This document shows, piece after piece, positions 58,735 to 59,511 of a stretch of DNA of 59,511 nt; the first letter of the stretch is position 1; every line of letters begins with the position of its first letter. The position numbers were made by a program, and so were the translations under genes. The notes under the pieces were generated by a model. The model was not told where the DNA came from and made no database searches. It saw only the letters and a list, made by a program, of their open reading frames with translations. The stretch is taken from NCBI GenBank assembly GCA_000432735.1, contig FR887738.1, forward strand, positions 1 to 59,511, given 5' to 3'. This stretch comes from Bacteroides sp. CAG:443. GTDB lineage: Bacteria; Bacteroidota; Bacteroidia; Bacteroidales; Bacteroidaceae.

Positions 58735-58784
58735 CAAAAATACGCATTTTCTGTTTTGTATTTGGTCGAAGTGTACTAATTTTG
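58735..58784. promoter_or_regulatory. Divergent promoter elements between yraN and the small basic-protein gene
   Basis: On the minus strand, TATTTTTG (plus 58735-58742) is a -7 element for yraN. On the plus strand, TAATTTTG (58777-58784) with TTTG at 58755-58758 (spacing 18) serves the gene at 58793. That places its start site at or very near the ATG, so a leaderless or very short-leader mRNA is possible. Confidence 0.45.
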
Positions 58785-58792
58785 TATTTGCA

Positions 58793-59026
58793 ATGATGAA
58801 TAACGGGAAAAAACGGAAAAAAGTGCCACCATCGGTACCGCCACGTAAACGGCGGATGGTATGCCTGATGAGTGAAGAAGAAGTGCAGATTGTAGACCGT
58901 TATCTGGAAACTTACCAGATAAAGAACAAGGCGCGCTGGCTTCGTGAAACCATATTGGCTTTTATTCATCAGAATATGGAAGATGATTATCCTACCTTGT
59001 TCAAGGAACACGATATGCGCAGATAA
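58793..59026 (+). CDS. Small basic protein, possibly ribbon-helix-helix-like
   Basis: 77 residues. I start at the ATG at 58793 (MMNNGKKRKKVPP; the next codon is also ATG). The longer open frame upstream would overlap yraN and has no sense. The first 25 residues are very basic (KKRKK, PPRKRR). Then VCLMSEEEVQIVDRYLETYQIKNKARWLRETILAFIHQNM looks like a short strand followed by two helices, as in ribbon-helix-helix proteins, but I cannot name a family. tadA begins three bases after its stop, so the two are co-transcribed. Confidence 0.72.
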   Translation: MMNNGKKRKKVPPSVPPRKRRMVCLMSEEEVQIVDRYLETYQIKNKARWLRETILAFIHQNMEDDYPTLFKEHDMRR

Positions 59027-59029
59027 GTT

Positions 59030-59464
59030 ATGGCCGATGATGTTTTTTATATGAAGCAAGCCTTGATGGAGGCGCAGAAGGCTGCCGACAGGGGAGAGGT
59101 TCCAGTGGGCGCTGTCGTTGTTTGTCGCGACCGAATCATTGCCCGTTCGCATAACCTGACAGAAACGCTGAACGATGTGACGGCTCATGCCGAAATGCAG
59201 GCGATTACGGCTGCTGCCAATGCGTTAGGAGCCAAGTATCTGAATGAATGTGCTCTGTATGTGACGGTGGAGCCGTGCGTGATGTGTGCGGGTGCGATAG
59301 CTTGGGCACAGACGGGGAAACTGGTGTTTGGCGCTGAAGATGAGAAAAGAGGCTATCAGCGGTATGCGCCCGATGCCTTGCACCCCAAGACAGTTGTAGT
59401 AAAAGGCGTACTTGCCGAGGACTGTGCAAAGTTGATGAAAGACTTTTTCAAGAAGAAGAGATAA
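59030..59464 (+). CDS. tadA: tRNA-specific adenosine deaminase
   Basis: 144 residues. TadA deaminates A34 of tRNA-Arg(ACG) to inosine. The zinc site and proton shuttle are in the HAEMQAI motif and in the PCVMCAGAIAWA motif, both intact. DRGEVPVGAVVV near the N-terminus and the acidic/basic C-terminal KDFFKKK fit the family. It lies just downstream of the small basic-protein gene and before a terminator. Confidence 0.93.
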   Translation: MADDVFYMKQALMEAQKAADRGEVPVGAVVVCRDRIIARSHNLTETLNDVTAHAEMQAITAAANALGAKYLNECALYVTVEPCVMCAGAIAWAQTGKLVFGAEDEKRGYQRYAPDALHPKTVVVKGVLAEDCAKLMKDFFKKKR

Positions 59465-59472
59465 AAATGATG

Positions 59473-59511
59473 AGGCTGTCTCAAATTGAAATATAATTTG
59501 AGATGGCCTTT
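59473..59511 (+). terminator. Terminator after tadA (runs to the window end)
   Basis: AGGCTGTCTCAAATT (59473-59487) pairs with AATTTGAGATGGCCT (59495-59509, two G-U pairs), followed by TT at the edge. The arm shares the AGGCTGTnTCAAA core with the outer repeat of the element at 14197-14378. Confidence 0.8.

Noticed and set aside
58724..59188. N-terminal extension of yraN to 276 residues
   Set aside because: The extension has no family similarity and would lie antisense to the promoter and the small gene at 58793; the ATG at 58723 fits YraN.
1..59511. CRISPR arrays, tRNA/rRNA genes, integrases or transposases
   Set aside because: No regularly spaced repeats, no tRNA cloverleaf and no recognisable mobility protein were seen; the only mobile-like item is the short element at 14197-14378.

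Overview
The window looks like a chromosomal segment of a gut Bacteroidaceae member (Bacteroides or Phocaeicola). The evidence is a SusC/SusD glycan-uptake locus, many lipoproteins, tandem S46 dipeptidyl peptidases, an acn-icd-gltA cluster, a B12-dependent ribonucleotide reductase, and promoters of the Bacteroides type (TTTG, about 19-21 nt, then TAnnTTTG) rather than the E. coli type. Most of the window is core housekeeping. No prophage, integrase, transposase, CRISPR array, tRNA or rRNA was seen.

Layout. 0-3 kb: a two-repeat lipoprotein, murB and a PhnP-like metallo-hydrolase. 3-4.7 kb, minus strand: corA and nth. 4.8-6.9 kb: a queuosine-precursor transporter led by a clear preQ1-I-type riboswitch, then queC and queF. 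7.1-9 kb: dnaX on the minus strand. 9.1-14 kb, plus strand: a polyprenol-phosphate sugar transferase, dihydroorotase, a free-standing MetH reactivation domain, a membrane metallophosphoesterase and a PlsC acyltransferase. 14.0-14.45 kb: a gene-free stretch full of nested inverted repeats, including a candidate MITE. 14.5-20.4 kb: a DUF4369-like lipoprotein, two S46 peptidases whose specificity residues identify one as DPP7 type and the other as DPP11 type, a small membrane protein and a DivIC/FtsB-like protein.

20.7-25.6 kb: aconitase, isocitrate dehydrogenase and citrate synthase, the oxidative arm to 2-oxoglutarate. The dehydrogenase carries the Asp-Ile pair typical of NAD use. 25.8-28.3 kb: a GH95 fucosidase. 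28.6-36.7 kb: folB/nrdJ, a nitroreductase, dnaA, an MCE protein and a cell-wall amidase. 36.9-37.8 kb: a BASS-family transporter.

38.4-53.6 kb is a polysaccharide utilization locus: two GH20 hexosaminidases, SusC, SusD, a GH18 enzyme, a LamG lipoprotein, an F5/8-type lipoprotein and a third GH20. The residues after the lipobox cysteine divide these proteins into a likely surface set (SusD, GH18 and the two glycan-binding lipoproteins, acidic) and a likely periplasmic set (the three GH20s, not acidic). This suggests that N-glycan-like or other GlcNAc-containing host glycans are cleaved outside the cell, imported by SusCD and trimmed inside by the GH20s. No dedicated regulator lies in the window. 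53.8-59.5 kb: an AI-2E-family permease, a Sel1-repeat protein, a MATE transporter, a YjbR-BirA fusion, YraN, a small basic protein and tadA.

The points most worth a second look are: the preQ1 riboswitch beneath overlapping divergent promoters; pairs of TTTGTACAAA palindromes spaced exactly 21 bp apart at two distant loci, both beside glycosidase genes; the YjbR-BirA fusion; the NAD-type isocitrate dehydrogenase signature; and the nested inverted-repeat element at 14.2 kb.
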